DNA of 64,000 nt from Polytrichum commune (GCA_950295325.1 OX485805.1:3720501-3784500); one strand, 5' to 3'. Shown: positions 12,620 through 24,775, numbered from the stretch's first letter. Notes: generated by a model from the letters alone, not told the origin. A program made the numbers and translations.

Positions 12620-14285
12620 AAATTATAGATATCATTAGGTATAAAATAAGGTCCTAGAGGAGGTTTTTGTTTTTTTTTTGTTTGGAAACGAATAGACATC
12701 ACATGAGGGCTAGACTCTTTGTTTTCGGAAAGCTCGACCCATAGTCTCTTACTTTACTTAAAACCCAACATTGGGTTTTGATCCGGGTGGATTACACACT
12801 CTTGCAATGCCTAGAAAAAAGATAAGAATTTTGGAAAATAAAGCCTGCCGAATACCAAAGTGAAATCTAGCAGAGTGTTTGAAGATGTTGAATTCAAATG
12901 TTGTACCATTTAGATCAACCATGACAATCTTAAGAGTTCTCATGATCACATTTTGTAAACCACCCCTAGGATAGATAAGTCTTCAATGGTTGCATTTCAT
13001 GTTTGCTATTAACTCCAACTCCAATTCGAAAGTTTTGAATTTTGGTTGATTTGCAAACGGGCATGGAGAAAGCAAGTTCAATCACAACAAAATGTGGAAC
13101 CCTCCTTGAATTGTTACGGGAAGCCATAATTGGGTCAGACCCCCCCCCCCCCGATCTTCTATCCAATCTAGAGTGGTTAACTTGTTTTGAATGTTTGGAC
13201 CAATCTCTTTTGACCACATATCCAATATCTTCCTAATCACACATCAATCAAACGTAAGTGTTCATTCAAGAACACATCTATGCGCTTATAACCAAAGAGC
13301 ATAACAAAGCCGTCTAGAAAATATGTAAACTTCTTATATCAAACAAGATGTCAAGACATCACATGTTTATGAGTGCAAGAACTTATAATGGACTACCTCA
13401 AGAAAACACAATACCGACATGGTTACTGCCATGTATTTGTGATGCACAAAGGTGCCATTATAATGCCGAGTTCAAAATCTAACATGCTCTACATCATAGG
13501 CCACCCATGCAACCTAGAAAACCCCAACCCCAACCCCAACCCAAAACTCATAATGCAATTCATAGAGTTCATATACTGCAATGATAGATTTGTGGTAGAA
13601 ACCCTTGAAAGAAAAAAATAGAAAGTACCAATTGCTTATCAGCAACATCACAACAAGAGGATGGAACATAGCCCCACTCATGTTCTTAGTTGCAGGAACA
13701 AGAGCCACCACAAAAATCCCCTTAATGAAAAACTTAGCAACTAATCTTAAACTCCCCATCACTAAAATCAAAAGTATATTTAAGCAAATCAATGCAATCA
13801 CCACACAATATACACACTCCATACTAGTCCATAAATGAAGACTCAAAAACTGACAATCTATCGCAAACCTCCAAGACAAATAATAAATAAAACAATTTAA
13901 GAATACCCATAAACAAAAAATAATAACACGATCCAAAAAATTGTCAAAATCATACGGCACTACTTAAAACTAAAACTACATACCCCCTTTAGACCCATCA
14001 TAAAACATCAACTTGATTTAACAGTGGCTCAAACCACTACCTTAGTTCGATTTAGAATCGTTTAGGGGTAGGTTGCTGCCTAAATACTACATTTCTTGCA
14101 TACACTCACATGGCAATCCCAAGTTACATTCATCCACATATACTCAAACAAGTTCAACATGAATTGAACCCATGCCAAATAATATGGAACAAACATTAGA
14201 GTTATCCTTTAATTCAAAGGAGTTTGGTAGGGAGTTTCTTACAAAACCTTCCATGTTTGGCAAGCTTGAGGTGCATGCGTTGGAG
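12620..14285. other. No gene seen apart from a weak hydrophobic frame
   Basis: Contains poly-C at 13141-13152 and a short CCCCAA repeat at 13518-13540. The weak minus-strand frame is listed separately. Confidence 0.45.
13514..13960 (-). CDS. Hydrophobic 148-codon open frame, unrecognised
   Basis: This is one of the longer intergenic open frames that is not low complexity throughout. It would encode several hydrophobic segments (FLNCFIYYLSW, VVIALICLNILLILVMGSL, PLVVMLLISNWYFLFF) and end in a GV repeat caused by a CCCCAA tract on the + strand. AT-rich DNA read in this frame naturally gives hydrophobic residues. No promoter or splice support was found. Confidence 0.15.
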   Translation of the reverse strand: MPYDFDNFLDRVIIFCLWVFLNCFIYYLSWRFAIDCQFLSLHLWTSMECVYCVVIALICLNILLILVMGSLRLVAKFFIKGIFVVALVPATKNMSGAMFHPLVVMLLISNWYFLFFSFKGFYHKSIIAVYELYELHYEFWVGVGVGVF

Positions 14286-14288
14286 GTC

Positions 14289-14355
14289 GTGTGGAGGTTT
14301 GAACCAATAACATTCTATATCAAGGAATTGAGGGTCAAACTCATTTTAGCACCGC
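14289..14355 (+). repeat. Family J fragment
   Basis: TGTGGAGGTTTGAACCAATA, ACATTCTATATCAAGG and CAAACTCATTTTAGCA are shared with 38412-38475. Confidence 0.6.
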
Positions 14356-14744
14356 ATTAACTCCCAACCAACTAGGAGCTAATTGACCTAGTGATCATGC
14401 ACCCCACAATTCACCCTTATATCCTACCTTGCAAGCAATACAACTTCCAAGTGACACTTTTAAGCAAACAAACACCCAACAACTCATGATTATGGGTTAA
14501 TGGCTATTCATGTAGTGTTTCCTCCCCTGCAAAGGATATAGTTTTACATCCAAAGTCAACGTCCCTTAAGATGTGACCGTATGTGTTCTACAAACAGACA
14601 ACTCTATTCACTCTGACCTTCCTTAGGATGTAATCATGGATGTTTTATGAACAAACACTCTATTCACTCCAGCTTCCCTTATGAGACAGAGTTCTCCTCT
14701 TCTTGTTCATTCAAGATAGGTAACCGAATTAGGCCCTCTTGCCT

Positions 14745-15576
14745 TAATGCAGGGGCGCCCTTGGGAAATTGCACCCAAAAATCTCTCGAACAACCTAACG
14801 CCACCGTGGCGCCTAGCAATTGGTAGAGCTGGCGCCGAGTGACGCTCACTGGTCGGCCGACCCAAGCCGCTGACGTTACTGCTACCGATACCTCTACCGC
14901 TAACGCTACCGGCCGGCACTACGCGGCAGACCACCGCACGCTCACGGCGTTGACTGCGTATACGTTCTGTCCACACAGCGTTCGTTCGTTCTTTCGTTCC
15001 TCCGGAGGCAGATCTCTCGTGCCCGCATGTCACTCGCGCAACACTCACATCTTCAGGCTCGCCGAACTCAAAGGCTTGCTGTCGTACACCGGTTAAGTTT
15101 CACCCCAATCGAAGCCCCGTCCTTTTCCACTCCCTGGGTCGAATTTAGATACAGCTTCGGAGCTGCGAGCGCTCCACGCGAGGCTGATACCCGGCCCGAT
15201 ACTCGGTCGATACCCTGGGGCCCGAGCCGAGGGTTACCGTGCTCAGATCCACTTCCTCGGGACCGAACCCAAGCTTCTTCTGCTCATCAATCTCCGTCGA
15301 GGGTTTCGTCGAGGTAGCAGGGGGAGCTGTAGGGATTCTCGACCCCTCCTCCCCAAACACTCATCTCCAGAATTCTTAGTGGTTGGAGAGTTTCGGCCGA
15401 TTTGGGAGGAGTGGAGCTTGAAGAAGATCCGCGATTGCAGGAGAGGATTACAGGGTTTCGAGGTTTTGGCGGGTCCGAGGTTGCTGCTGGGGTTTTGGTT
15501 GGAGAAATTTTAGGAAGGAAGGAAGGAAGGATTGGTAGTTAACAGAGTGGGCGGATTTGTTGTGGAAGATTTGAGG
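14745..15576 (+). promoter_or_regulatory. GC-rich promoter/5' leader of VSR1
   Basis: The base composition rises sharply from AT-rich flanks into a CpG-rich stretch, then becomes a G/T-rich leader with a short GGAA repeat just before the start codon. Open frames here (for example 14707-15048 minus and 15027-15317 plus) follow from the composition and match nothing I recognise. Transcription start is not determinable. Confidence 0.5.
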
Positions 15577-18500
15577 ATGAGGGAGAGTGTTGATGTTGGC
15601 AGAATGGCCACATTAGGTTTGATGTCGATGTTTGTGTTCGTGCATTTGGTGGCTCCGGTTTTGGGAGGGTTCGTGGTGGAGCAGAACAGCTTGACGGTCA
15701 CATCCCCGGATAGCTTGAAAGGCGTCCACGAGAGTGCCATTGGCAATTTCGGAGTGCCGCAATATGGCGGCACCATGTCTGGCTATCTCATTTACCCCCC
15801 AGTCAACATGAAGGCCTGTGAGGCCTTCAGCACTCCCTTCTTCAAGCCGAAAAATGCCGGCCAGCGGCCCTACTTCGCCCTCGTCGATCGCGGCGGTAAG
15901 ATCATGTCACCAGCAGTTGCGTCAAATTTGCTAAAACTTGTTAAATCTCGGTGCTTTACGGGCTCTTTGTCGCAATTTCAGCCAGCTGCGGATCTTAGCC
16001 TAACCTCTTTAGCGGAAGGTTAGGCTGTTCGCATGCTCCTGAAGAGCACTCTTTAGCATTTTGCCGCTCATAGATCTGGACATGTGGCGGAGACACCATT
16101 GTTTACAGAAAGACTTTGCTTCGGGATATGCTGTGAGGTTTTGGTCACATTGGTGTCTGCTGCGATTCCCATGTGAATTTTCTGGCTGGCGGGAGCTTCC
16201 AAACCTTTCTTTGCGGAATCGGCGTCTCTCTTATCTTTGAGCTTTGAGCAAAAAGAGAACCGTAGTGTACAGTCTTACATCTTCCACCCATGGCGGTATC
16301 ACTTACGAAGTCAATCTCCAGTAGAAATTCTAGCTTGATCCTGGAAAATCTGGGATACTGAAACCTTTGTCGACGTTATGTCCGGATGCTGACTAATCTC
16401 GTGACTTGCTTCGGGATATGTTGTGAGGTTTTGGTCGCATCGGTGTCTGGTGTGATTCCCATGTGAATTTGTTGCCTGGCGAGAGCTTCCAAAATACATT
16501 TGTGTTTCTCTCTTCTCTGAGCAAAGAGAGAACCCTAGTGTGTAATCTTTATCTTCCACCCGTGACGGTATGACTTATGAAGATTATCTTTATTGGAATT
16601 TCAAGCTTGATCCTGGCACACTGGAATTCTGTAACCTCAGTAGACCTTATGTCTGAATACTGACTTATCTCACCCTTTGCTTTGGGATATGTCGTGAGCT
16701 TTTGGTCATATTAGTGTCTGTCACATTGGTGTTTTTGATTAACAGGTGAATCTGGTAGAAATTTTCAGTCTCGGAGCAATAAGAGAACCCTACTGTGTAA
16801 TCTTCTACACATGACAGTATGACCTATGAGGTCAATCTCGATTAGAATTCCCAGCTCCAATGCTGGCACAATCGAAATCTGTAACTCAGTAGACAATATT
16901 CTGAACACTGACTAATCTTGTGTGAGAAACTTCACGCTAATTGTGCAATGTTTTGAATGTCAGTATATTCTGTGTAGAGGTTTATTACTGTGGGTCTAGG
17001 CAGGTTCACTTTACCACTGAATTTTGTAACTTGAGTGGCAATGTGCGAGAGCAAAGCTTGAGGTACTTTAGAAATGGCCGTTTTCCTATTGAATATGTGT
17101 TTTGTGGCTTGCAAACTGACTGAATATTCATGTGGTATCTGCAATGCAAGATCATTTGAAGAAGCTGCTGTGCAATTTGATGAGATAGAAATTGATTAGC
17201 CTAAATTTAGCATAGGGGGGGTTCTGCAGACTGTTACTTCGCAAACAAGGTATGGTATGCGCAATTGGCGGGAGCTGCTGGGGTGCTGGTGGCTGACAAC
17301 AAGCAGGAGAATCTCATCACCATGGATTCGCCGGAGGAGGATCCTGCCACTACAGTCTTTCTGCAAAATATCACGATCCCATCAGCTCTTATAGCAAAGG
17401 ACTTTGGTGACAAATTGAAAGCGGCTTTGCTAGCTAACGAGATGGTGAGCATCAACCTTGACTGGCGAGAGTCACTTCCCCACCCAGATGAGCGTGTGGA
17501 GTACGAGTTCTGGACCAACAGCAACGACGAGTGTGGCCCCAAATGCACAGCTCAAGTCAACTTTGTCCGCGACTTTAAGGGTGTTGCTCAAATATTGGAG
17601 CAAGGTGGATACACTCAGTTTACCCCACATTACATCACATGGTATTGCCCACAGGTATGTAAAAGACCTCAGTATAGTGGAGCCAACACTTAACTGTGTA
17701 TACATGCTCATTGTGTCTTGATTCTCCTTCGATTTTGTTTCTGTTGGATGGGTTCCATAAATTTGGGCATTGGTATATGCAAAACAGGATAATGAGGTCT
17801 AGATATGCATCTGTTAAGAACTCAGGCACCCAACATACAATAAGGTAAGCAGGCTGTAAATAAAACCTTTAGCTCTGCACTCACTTCTTGCAGGATATGA
17901 AACATGCAATTAGTGCAAGCTGATTGCCAATTCCAGATCGTAGCTGTAACCATTTCCCTTGTGATTTCTGAGCTCATATGAATATCTTATTCATTTTCAG
18001 ATGGTCATGTAGCCCCCCCCTCCCCCACTTATGCTGACTTATTGAGCCTAGAATGGTACATATATTCTGAGCATGTAGTTTAATCTCTTCTATACACATG
18101 TTGGTGTTACACATCTTAACCTCCACACCTGACCACACACCACTCAAATATAACTGTCTGATTAGGGAAAGTGACCATGAAAGGCCTGCTTACATTACTG
18201 CCATTGGGGATTGAACACATGAAGATAGTTCGAGCAAATGTAGGCATGTAGGGTTAACTATCTGATTTCAAGTAGGGGGGCCCTAAGATTTGTGTCGGTA
18301 TCAGAGGAGATACACAAGAAGTTTATTGACGATGAGGTAAAATTGTTGCTTTTGGGAGCACCCTTGTAATCTTTTCTTTGAACTCTTCGCAGGCTTTCAT
18401 TGACAGCAAGCAGTGCAAGGCACAGTGCATCAACAAGGGGCGTTATTGTGCGCCAGACCCAGAACAGGATTTCACCGTAGGCTATGACGGCAAACAAGTT

Positions 18501-21500
18501 GTGATTGAGAATCTAAGACAGCTATGTGTTTACAAAGTGACAAATGACAGTAAAATGTCATGGAGGTGGTGGGACTATGTGACAGACTTTCAGATTCGAT
18601 GCCCAATGAAGGAGAAGAAATATGGGCCAGAATGTGCTGAAGAAGTACTGAAATCCCTTTGTAATGCTCTCTGTACCATGACCTTAATTCTTACTTGGAG
18701 TGGAAAAGAGGGTTGCTGTTTGTGATTTTTGTGAGTGTGGTTTTCTCTTGACTTGAGGGGTTTGCAGTCATTTAGTTTTTCTGACGCTTCAGCTATTTTT
18801 GGTTGCAGCCATCAGTGTGGATGATGTTCGCAAGTGTATGGGTGATCCAGAGGCTGACCAAGATAACCCGATTTTGAAGAACGAGCAAGATGCACAGGTT
18901 AGGCTTCGCAGATCATTGAATGGGTTCAAATTTTGTCCACCATTAGAGTTATTCCTAAACTCAATAGGATGAATTTTTGTCAGGTGTTGGTCCCCTTTCA
19001 ATTTTCCACTGGTTGTTTTGCTATTAAAATCAATAATGTCTTTCCACTTGTAGTGCATGCTTGGAGGTAGTCTTTGAATTTGAATGAAGAGCAACCTAGT
19101 TGGGTTCATTTGGAGCCAAATTCATTTTGGCACCTCTTGGTATACCAAAATAAGTCTAACCCTCAATGAACCGATATAGAATGTTCTGACCAGAAGTCCC
19201 ATTAAATCAAAAGATAACTTGATTAGGCCTGCAAAGTCATTGCTCAATGGTGTCTACTTGTTTTTCTTGTTTATGTCAATGTTTAAATGTGGGAAACTTG
19301 TTATTTGATAGTCTGCTAGATTCTTGCTTATTGACCTTAAGGACTATGGCAGGTTGGTTCAGGCACACGGGGTGATGTTACCATTCTGCCAACTCTTATG
19401 GTCAACCAGCATCAATATCGAGGTTTGTGGCATATTCCCTGTAAAAGTTTTGTCAATCCTTAAATGGGAATTGATCTTATTGCTGGAACTAAGGATGGTC
19501 TGACCAGCTACTCTATCTTGTCACTAAAAGGTCGTGTTTGCCTTTTGGCTTTCATTTTTGCTGCAGGGAAGCTTGACAAAGCTGCTGTTTTGAGGGCCAT
19601 TTGCTCTGGCTACCAGGAAACTACAGATCCCCCTGTTTGTTTGAGTGACTCTGTGGAAACAAATGAGTGCTTGACAAACAACGGAGGTTGTTGGAGTAGT
19701 GGCAACATCACTGCTTGCAAGGCATGTTACAAGTATCTAATGTCACCAAGTTAGAGCAATTTTTACAATTGTTTTACACATGTCTCTCTTTGATGGCCAT
19801 GAGTTTAAACCAGTTTCTAGGATATGACCGAAACTGATTTCAATCAGGTTAAACACACTGAAGACTTGAAGAATCCCTTGTTGTTAAGGATTGCAGGCTA
19901 ATGCATTTTGAAGCAGTTATAGTGTTAAGATCCAACTTATTAATTGTTCTAAAGTTTCATATTGTGACTTCCTGTATAGTATACCTTGCAAACACTATCA
20001 ATACTGCAAGTATATCTTAGACCTATGTTGCCTTTCATGTGCGCAGGATACATTCAGGGGCCGGGTTTGCGAATGCCCACTTGTTTCTGGTGTGCAGTTT
20101 CAGGGTGATGGCTACACAAAATGTGAAGGTGTGGCTCTTCATTGTATATTATACCAAACATTTTGATTAGCATTCCTTGCATCAGCAATCTCACACTATC
20201 AAATCTTTGTTGCATGCAATATCTCATAGAGTAGTTCATATAGTATTGTCACCACAAGCAACCCTTGTCCAACCTAGGGAATTCATAGTATCAGAGTGTC
20301 AGGGAGAATGGTAAAGTCCTTGGATGGTAATGGGTTCAATAAGGGCGGGTTTATATTAGAGTCTGCGTCTGAGAAACTTGGGGTACAAATCACCCCTGAA
20401 ATGGACTCAAGATTGGACCCAAGTGTGATGTTCGATTTCTCAATTTGGTGGGAAAGTGGTTCCACATTAACACTAACAGAATTGTCCGATTTTGGGGTAT
20501 TTTTGGCCCTGGACCTTAGTCTATATTCACCTAAGTGAATGGATGTGCTAATGGTTCCATTGTGGAAACAGCTATGGGTCCTGGGCGCTGCAAGATCAAC
20601 AATGGTGGATGCTGGGCGGAAACACGAAATGGTGTCACATACTCTGCCTGTCAGGTATATTAGTTGAATATACACACCAGATTATGTCTGCATACATTAT
20701 GATTCGTGCATTCAAACTAATTAGAACTTGATTTCAATTTCGACCTTGTAATTGATAGATAGATGACTCAAATGCCTTGCTGAGGTATGCCATGTGCTTA
20801 AAGTGATGATAGCTTAGTGCTTTTTAAAATAATTTGTTGATCAATGATTGTACTCAACAAATTGAGGCCTTTTTTCATGTTCTTGGCTTGTGTATGTTCA
20901 GGATAATGACAACCAAGGATGCAAGTGTCCTGATGGTTTTGAAGGCACCGGTACTAACACCTCCGGTTGTGTAGGTACGTTCATTCGTACTATTGGAACT
21001 TGAACTCAGGACTACCAAGCCTATGCAAATGTCAACTGGTTGATAATGTCTAGCATGAAAAGAGAGTGTTGTCTTAGGTACATGGGCTTTATGTGGTCAC
21101 TCCTTTTAATCAGACACCTATATTTGAGTGGTATATGGGAAGGGTTTTACCAAAGAACAGAAACCAGAAAGACACCTGCTACAATGAGATTGGACTATAT
21201 GCTCAAAATATAGTCCAATCTCACTGTTCTGGGCTAAATAGTTAACTATGGAAATGCCTATGTGTTCGCTTACAGAGAGACTTCCTATAACTTTTGCAAC
21301 TAAAATTCTGAAAGTTGAACTAATAATCTGTGGGATTCACAATTGCTATTTGGATGATGGAATTCTTGGTCTGATTTAATGGTCAATATTGGCTTTAAAG
21401 TTGGCTGTGCCCACAATAGGGCCACATTCCCTAGATTTCATGGCTTTTAAAGTTATTCTTGATGCTGAGGCTGTTTTTGCTTGTTGCAGATATAAATGTA

Positions 21501-22095
21501 TGTGCTAGGAAGTTGAGATGCCAGTGTCCAGACTGCAAGTGCACTGACACATGGGGCAGCTACGAGTGCCAATGCTCCAGTGGCTTGCTGTATATACATG
21601 AACATGACACCTGCATAAGTGAGTGTATTTCTGCTGCCAAACCTATTCCTGTTGGATGTTGATAGGTCACAGCGTATGTGTCAAAATTGATATACCACAA
21701 CGATGGATCTTGTAAAATTCCTGTGATATCTGAACTTATAAAATTGGTTGCATGTTTGTCATGAGCAGGCAAGAAGAGTACCCCATCCAAACTTGGGTGG
21801 ACAGTTGTGTTGATTGTGTTGGCTGGTTTGTCTGTTCTTGGAATCGGCGGTTACATTGTTTATAAATACCGACTACGGGTATGTGACAAATGTCCTTTCT
21901 CTCAAAATATGTTTTTTAGTCCTGGTGTTGAATATGCAGCTCAGGTGAATGAAGAAAATTGAGTTTTCTCACGATCTGTTATTTGTTGGATTTGTGCAGT
22001 CATACATGGACTCAGAGATTCGGGCAATTATGGCACAATACATGCCTTTGGACAGTCAAAATGAAGTGAACAACCACATGCAGGAAGATATCTGA
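15577..22095 (+). CDS. VSR: Vacuolar sorting receptor, copy 1 (12 exons, 632 aa)
   Basis: Type I membrane receptor of the plant BP-80/VSR family, which carries soluble vacuolar proteins from Golgi/TGN to the prevacuolar compartment. Exons: 15577-15895, 17230-17654, 18393-18660, 18809-18897, 19353-19422, 19567-19721, 20047-20128, 20572-20654, 20902-20974, 21490-21618, 21769-21878, 22000-22095. The total is 1899 nt, normal for the family. The first in-frame ATG is 15577; 15604 is an alternative that still leaves a hydrophobic signal peptide. Visible parts: signal peptide (about 1-31), PA-type region beginning GGFVVEQN, cysteine-rich central region, EGF-like repeats (about 422-468, 470-521, 522-564), membrane span (about 575-596), and a cytosolic tail with the tyrosine sorting motif YMPL at 615-618. 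The reading frame is intact. Two oddities: intron 6 uses a GC donor, and the third EGF begins DINVC where copy 2 has DIDEC. Family assignment and exon frame are very secure; the exact start is less so. Confidence 0.95.
16112..16920 (+). repeat. Three diverged tandem repeats in VSR1 intron 1
   Basis: Units start near 16112, 16403 and 16673 (about 290, 270 and 250 bp). Each begins with a TTGCTTCGGGATATG-like block, then GTGAG-TTTTGGTC, GTGTCTG, AGAGAACCCTA-GTGTAATCTT, a GAC/GCGGTATGAC block, and ends with TGACTAATCT-like sequence. Units 1 and 2 are the most alike. VSR2 intron 1 lacks this array. Confidence 0.85.
17840..18200 (-). mobile_element. Family A TIR element in VSR1 intron 2
   Basis: The left end AAGGTAAGCAGGC and the right end GCCTGCTTAC are inverted copies. 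The interior has the family order: GATATGAAACA, GAGCTCATATGAATATCTTAT, a poly-C/T run, TTATTGAGCCTAGAATGG, and the ACTCAAATATA block near the far end. It is on the opposite strand from the MITE in VSR2 intron 2, so the two insertions are independent. Confidence 0.85.
18960..19105 (+). repeat. Dispersed repeat in VSR1 intron 4
   Basis: It shares ATCAATAATGT, TTTCCACTTG, GTGCATG and TGGAGGTAGT in the same order with 55655-55790 in intron 6 of the LpxB-like gene. Both copies are in the same orientation. Confidence 0.65.
19121..19215 (-). repeat. Family J foldback fragment in VSR1 intron 4
   Basis: Inverted match to 38425-38480 and 14289-14355, sharing ACATTCTATATC, GAGGGTTA and CATTTTGG. Confidence 0.6.
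19722..20046 (+). other. GC-AG intron (VSR1 intron 6)
   Basis: The exon ends ACTGCTTGCAAG and is followed by GCATGT instead of GT. The acceptor is GCGCAG before GATACATTC. The paralogue has an ordinary GT donor (AAG then GTCTGC) at the same codon boundary. The nearest GT would break the frame, so a GC donor is the only splice that keeps the EGF-like domain. Confidence 0.85.
20281..20545 (+). repeat. Dispersed repeat in VSR1 intron 7
   Basis: Parts recur in the 11.4-12.1 kb region: GATTGGACCCAAGT and TTCTCAA-TT-GG match 11490-11545, and GATTTTGGGGTATTT-TTGG matches 12075-12115. An open frame through it (20296-20538) is the repeat, not an exon, because the VSR frame is complete without it. GGTTCAA near its start resembles a pol III B box, so a SINE origin is possible. 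Confidence 0.5.
21075..21390 (+). mobile_element. Family A element in VSR1 intron 9
   Basis: It begins TAGGTACATGGGC and contains ACACCTATATTTGAGTGG, GATTGGACTATATGCTC and CTATGTGTTCGCTTA. A short perfect palindrome occurs at 21189-21223 (ATTGGACTATATGCTCAAAA with its complement). The right end is unclear. Confidence 0.7.
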
Positions 22096-22335
22096 TAAAT
22101 GGGAAGGAAAGAAGAACGAGTTGTAAGTTGAACCGTTGTAGAAGTTTCTAAGTTTGACACTGTTAAGGACATCTAGAATCAACAAGTGAGTTAATTCTTT
22201 CCCCCCCTTTTGGGGCTCTTTCAAGCAAGGCGTTGTTGCCCCTCCTTTCTCAGAGCCATCTTCTGGGCAGGTTGAAGAGTTGTTTAGAACATTTTTCTGT
22301 ACTTCCAAATTTAATGAAATGACAAGGTAACATGT
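22096..22335 (+). other. VSR1 3' UTR
   Basis: Sequence after the stop ends in a block (about 22255-22333) that is recognisably shared with 45949-46025 downstream of VSR2, including ACATTTTTCTGTA and AAGGTAACATGT. This marks the downstream limit of the tandem duplication. TTTAATGAAATG near 22309 could serve as a poly(A) signal region. Confidence 0.55.
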
Positions 22336-22339
22336 GCCC

Positions 22340-23265
22340 CCTTTTTTTTTTGGTCAGCACTTATATATCACATATGTGATCCCCCATAACAATAAACCTC
22401 TTCCCCGTTTGAGGTTACAGTTCTTCCAGTATGTGGATAAGTCTTCCAGTACGTGCATAAGACATGTGTCAAGATTTGGTGAAGCAACCCTCAAACCAAT
22501 TTTGTCCTTTGAATATGTAGCGATAAGGTGGTTTCTTAGTTGATGGACCAGTGAACTTCTATTTTTTGTTATCATGACATCATTCAACTCTGTTGATTTT
22601 TCCAGTTCAATGAACTGGGATTAAAGCATGTAGTTTCTGTTTGTGTTTGATGTATATGTCCCAGCTAACAATTAATTCTGCAAATTGCAAAGTCCACCTG
22701 ACTCTTCCCCGGGCGTTGGCTTCCTACATGGTTCACATGTACTCGGCTGCACTATGGCCGCTTGGATTTGCATATTTCTCACTTCACAAATTCTCCTGAA
22801 TTTCTGTAATAAATGCTCTTTTGTTTGCAATTTCCGACAACCCTATGTACATGACATTGAATACAGCAAAGTTTCGCAGTTTTTGCAAATTTTTCAAGTG
22901 GAGAGGGGAGCTAGTATGTGGAGCTCAAATTTCTTAGTTGAAGTTGCTGTGTAATTTGGAGTGTTGTTGGCCATAACGAGGAATGAGGCGAGGAAAAGCA
23001 CGAGAAACCATGGAAGTTGTTCAGTACTGACAGGCGCTTTTGATGCCAAAAAATTTATTGAAAAAGAGAATGGATGGGTGCAAATTTTTTAGGCAAATTT
23101 TTGTACCCTACTACACCCTCCCTTTAAATGATTGGATTTACATCTATAGCCATCAATCTCCCTGAAGGAAAATTTTAAAAATGAACACATGATGCAGGGA
23201 TGCTTCCTCGAGGAATATCCTATGTCACTTTGGGGTTAATGCAGTTGAGGCATTAACTGCAGTTG
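22340..23265. other. No gene seen
   Basis: Intergenic sequence just past the VSR1 3' UTR. No conserved block shared with the region downstream of VSR2 beyond 22335. Confidence 0.45.
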
Positions 23266-23269
23266 TATA

Positions 23270-23392
23270 GAGTGTCCCCTATACAACCTCATTCCAGGTA
23301 AATTTCCTTCACTATTTGAGAACCTCAAGTCTTTCTTTCAATTAGACCAACAAGTTAACATCAGCCTCTATCTCACGAAGACTATCACACTC
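23270..23392 (-). repeat. Family I repeat, inverted copy
   Basis: Its reverse complement shares GTGAGATAGAGGCT, AATTGAAAGAAAGACT and TATAGGGGACACTC, in order, with 48248-48372. Confidence 0.75.
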
Positions 23393-23504
23393 TGTCACTC
23401 TAGAGAAACAACTAATTTGAAACCATCTTGATATACCTTCAGTCTCATTAGCCTTTTTAGCTTCCCCGACTTTAAAATCAATATCATGTCATTGCGACAA
23501 ATAC

Positions 23505-23852
23505 ATTTACATGGTGTGTGATCTGGTGTGGCTCCACAAACCCATCCTAGAAAAAGAAGTGACACATGTTAAAAAAAAACAAGATTGGACTACGTGCTCA
23601 AAACACGATAACCATTCTGGACTCAACAGAAAACATCATTGTGGGCATCCTATACGACCATTTAACGAGCATAAAAATCTTCACTTTGGTAGTGCGTAAG
23701 ATATTCATACGAGCTTCTAAAATCATGAGGGAAGTGGCTATGGCTTCGACTTGGATGTGGTAAGCATCTCATGCAAATTACGTGTTCCATATCCTAGACG
23801 AAGTGAGGTAGTTGGATAAAGTAGCCATTCAAGTGAAGACCCATCATCCACC
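23505..23852 (+). mobile_element. Family A element
   Basis: GATTGGACTACGTGCTCAAAA, ATTCTGGACTCAACAG, ATATTCATACGAGCTTC and ATATCCTAGACGAAGTG are in family order, ending with the AGTAGCCATTCAAG...GACCCATC terminus. The left terminus is eroded. Confidence 0.7.
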
Positions 23853-24179
23853 CTTAGACTCTAGAGTGTACGGGCGGGTGCTACCTTCAAGAAGGGACAT
23901 GTTGGACTCACATTTCCCAGCAGTGAACATATTATACAGTAACTTGGGAGATATTTGGCCTAACTTACAGCAACAGATGACACATTTTGAGGTTTGTACG
24001 GCGGGGGAGATATTCAAAAAGACGTATGGGGCCCCTTCTAAATCCAAAAACAATTTGGCTGTGGGATCAGCTTGGGAACTGTCTCGTCCATTGAGCAGAT
24101 TGGCATTTCAAGCTACATAATCACTTCCTAGCATTGGTTTCTTGACCTTTTGTATAAGTAAAGAAAAAGAAAAAGGGTT

Positions 24180-24775
24180 ACATGATCATAACTAGAAAAT
24201 GTCTGAAAGTTATAGGAGTGCAAAGTGAACATGTTGTTGTTAAGTGTCATGCAGGCCCTCCCAATTGTGTTCATTGTTAAACCCCATACTAGTGTTTCAA
24301 CTCCAAGCTTGTAAAGTATGTGGTCTTACTGTGAGCACATCCAACTCCATAAACAAATCTAGTCGTTGGATTGGATCGTGAATCATCTCATTCAATTAGC
24401 AATTGCAAATTTTGTCGATTGTCACTTCGAGTTTCGAATCCAAAGGCGAGATGCAAAGGTCGATGTGAAGTTTATGTTTCTCTTTGGTAATCTGATAGGG
24501 CCCTCCTACTTGTGTATTGATCTACTTTGAGTCCATAACCCAATTTCATTGTAATACATGTGTTTATGGTGTCCGTTCTATAATACACCATGCCATATAC
24601 CACTGAGATATAGGTGTTTGATTAAGAAGAGTCACCACATAAGACACACAATCTCAATTTAGTCCAAATTCATCGTACCACAAAGTCTTGTGGTGTCGGT
24701 TCTTCACCATAGACCACTCAAATGTAGGTGACCCATTAGGTAGGGCGGCCACATATAAGAATTGGGTTTACATTA
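24180..24775 (-). mobile_element. Cluster of two or three family A fragments
   Basis: Family blocks recur: CATGCAGGCCCTCCCAATTG at 24250, a second GGGCCCTCCTACTTG near 24498, and the ATATAGGTGTTTGATTAAG end at 24617. Another CCACTCAAATGTAGGTGACC lies at 24715. This suggests nested or serial insertions. Confidence 0.65.

Noticed and set aside
13518-13540. CCCCAA repeat resembling a telomere of ciliate type
   Set aside because: Only about four short units; a simple-sequence tract is enough to explain it.
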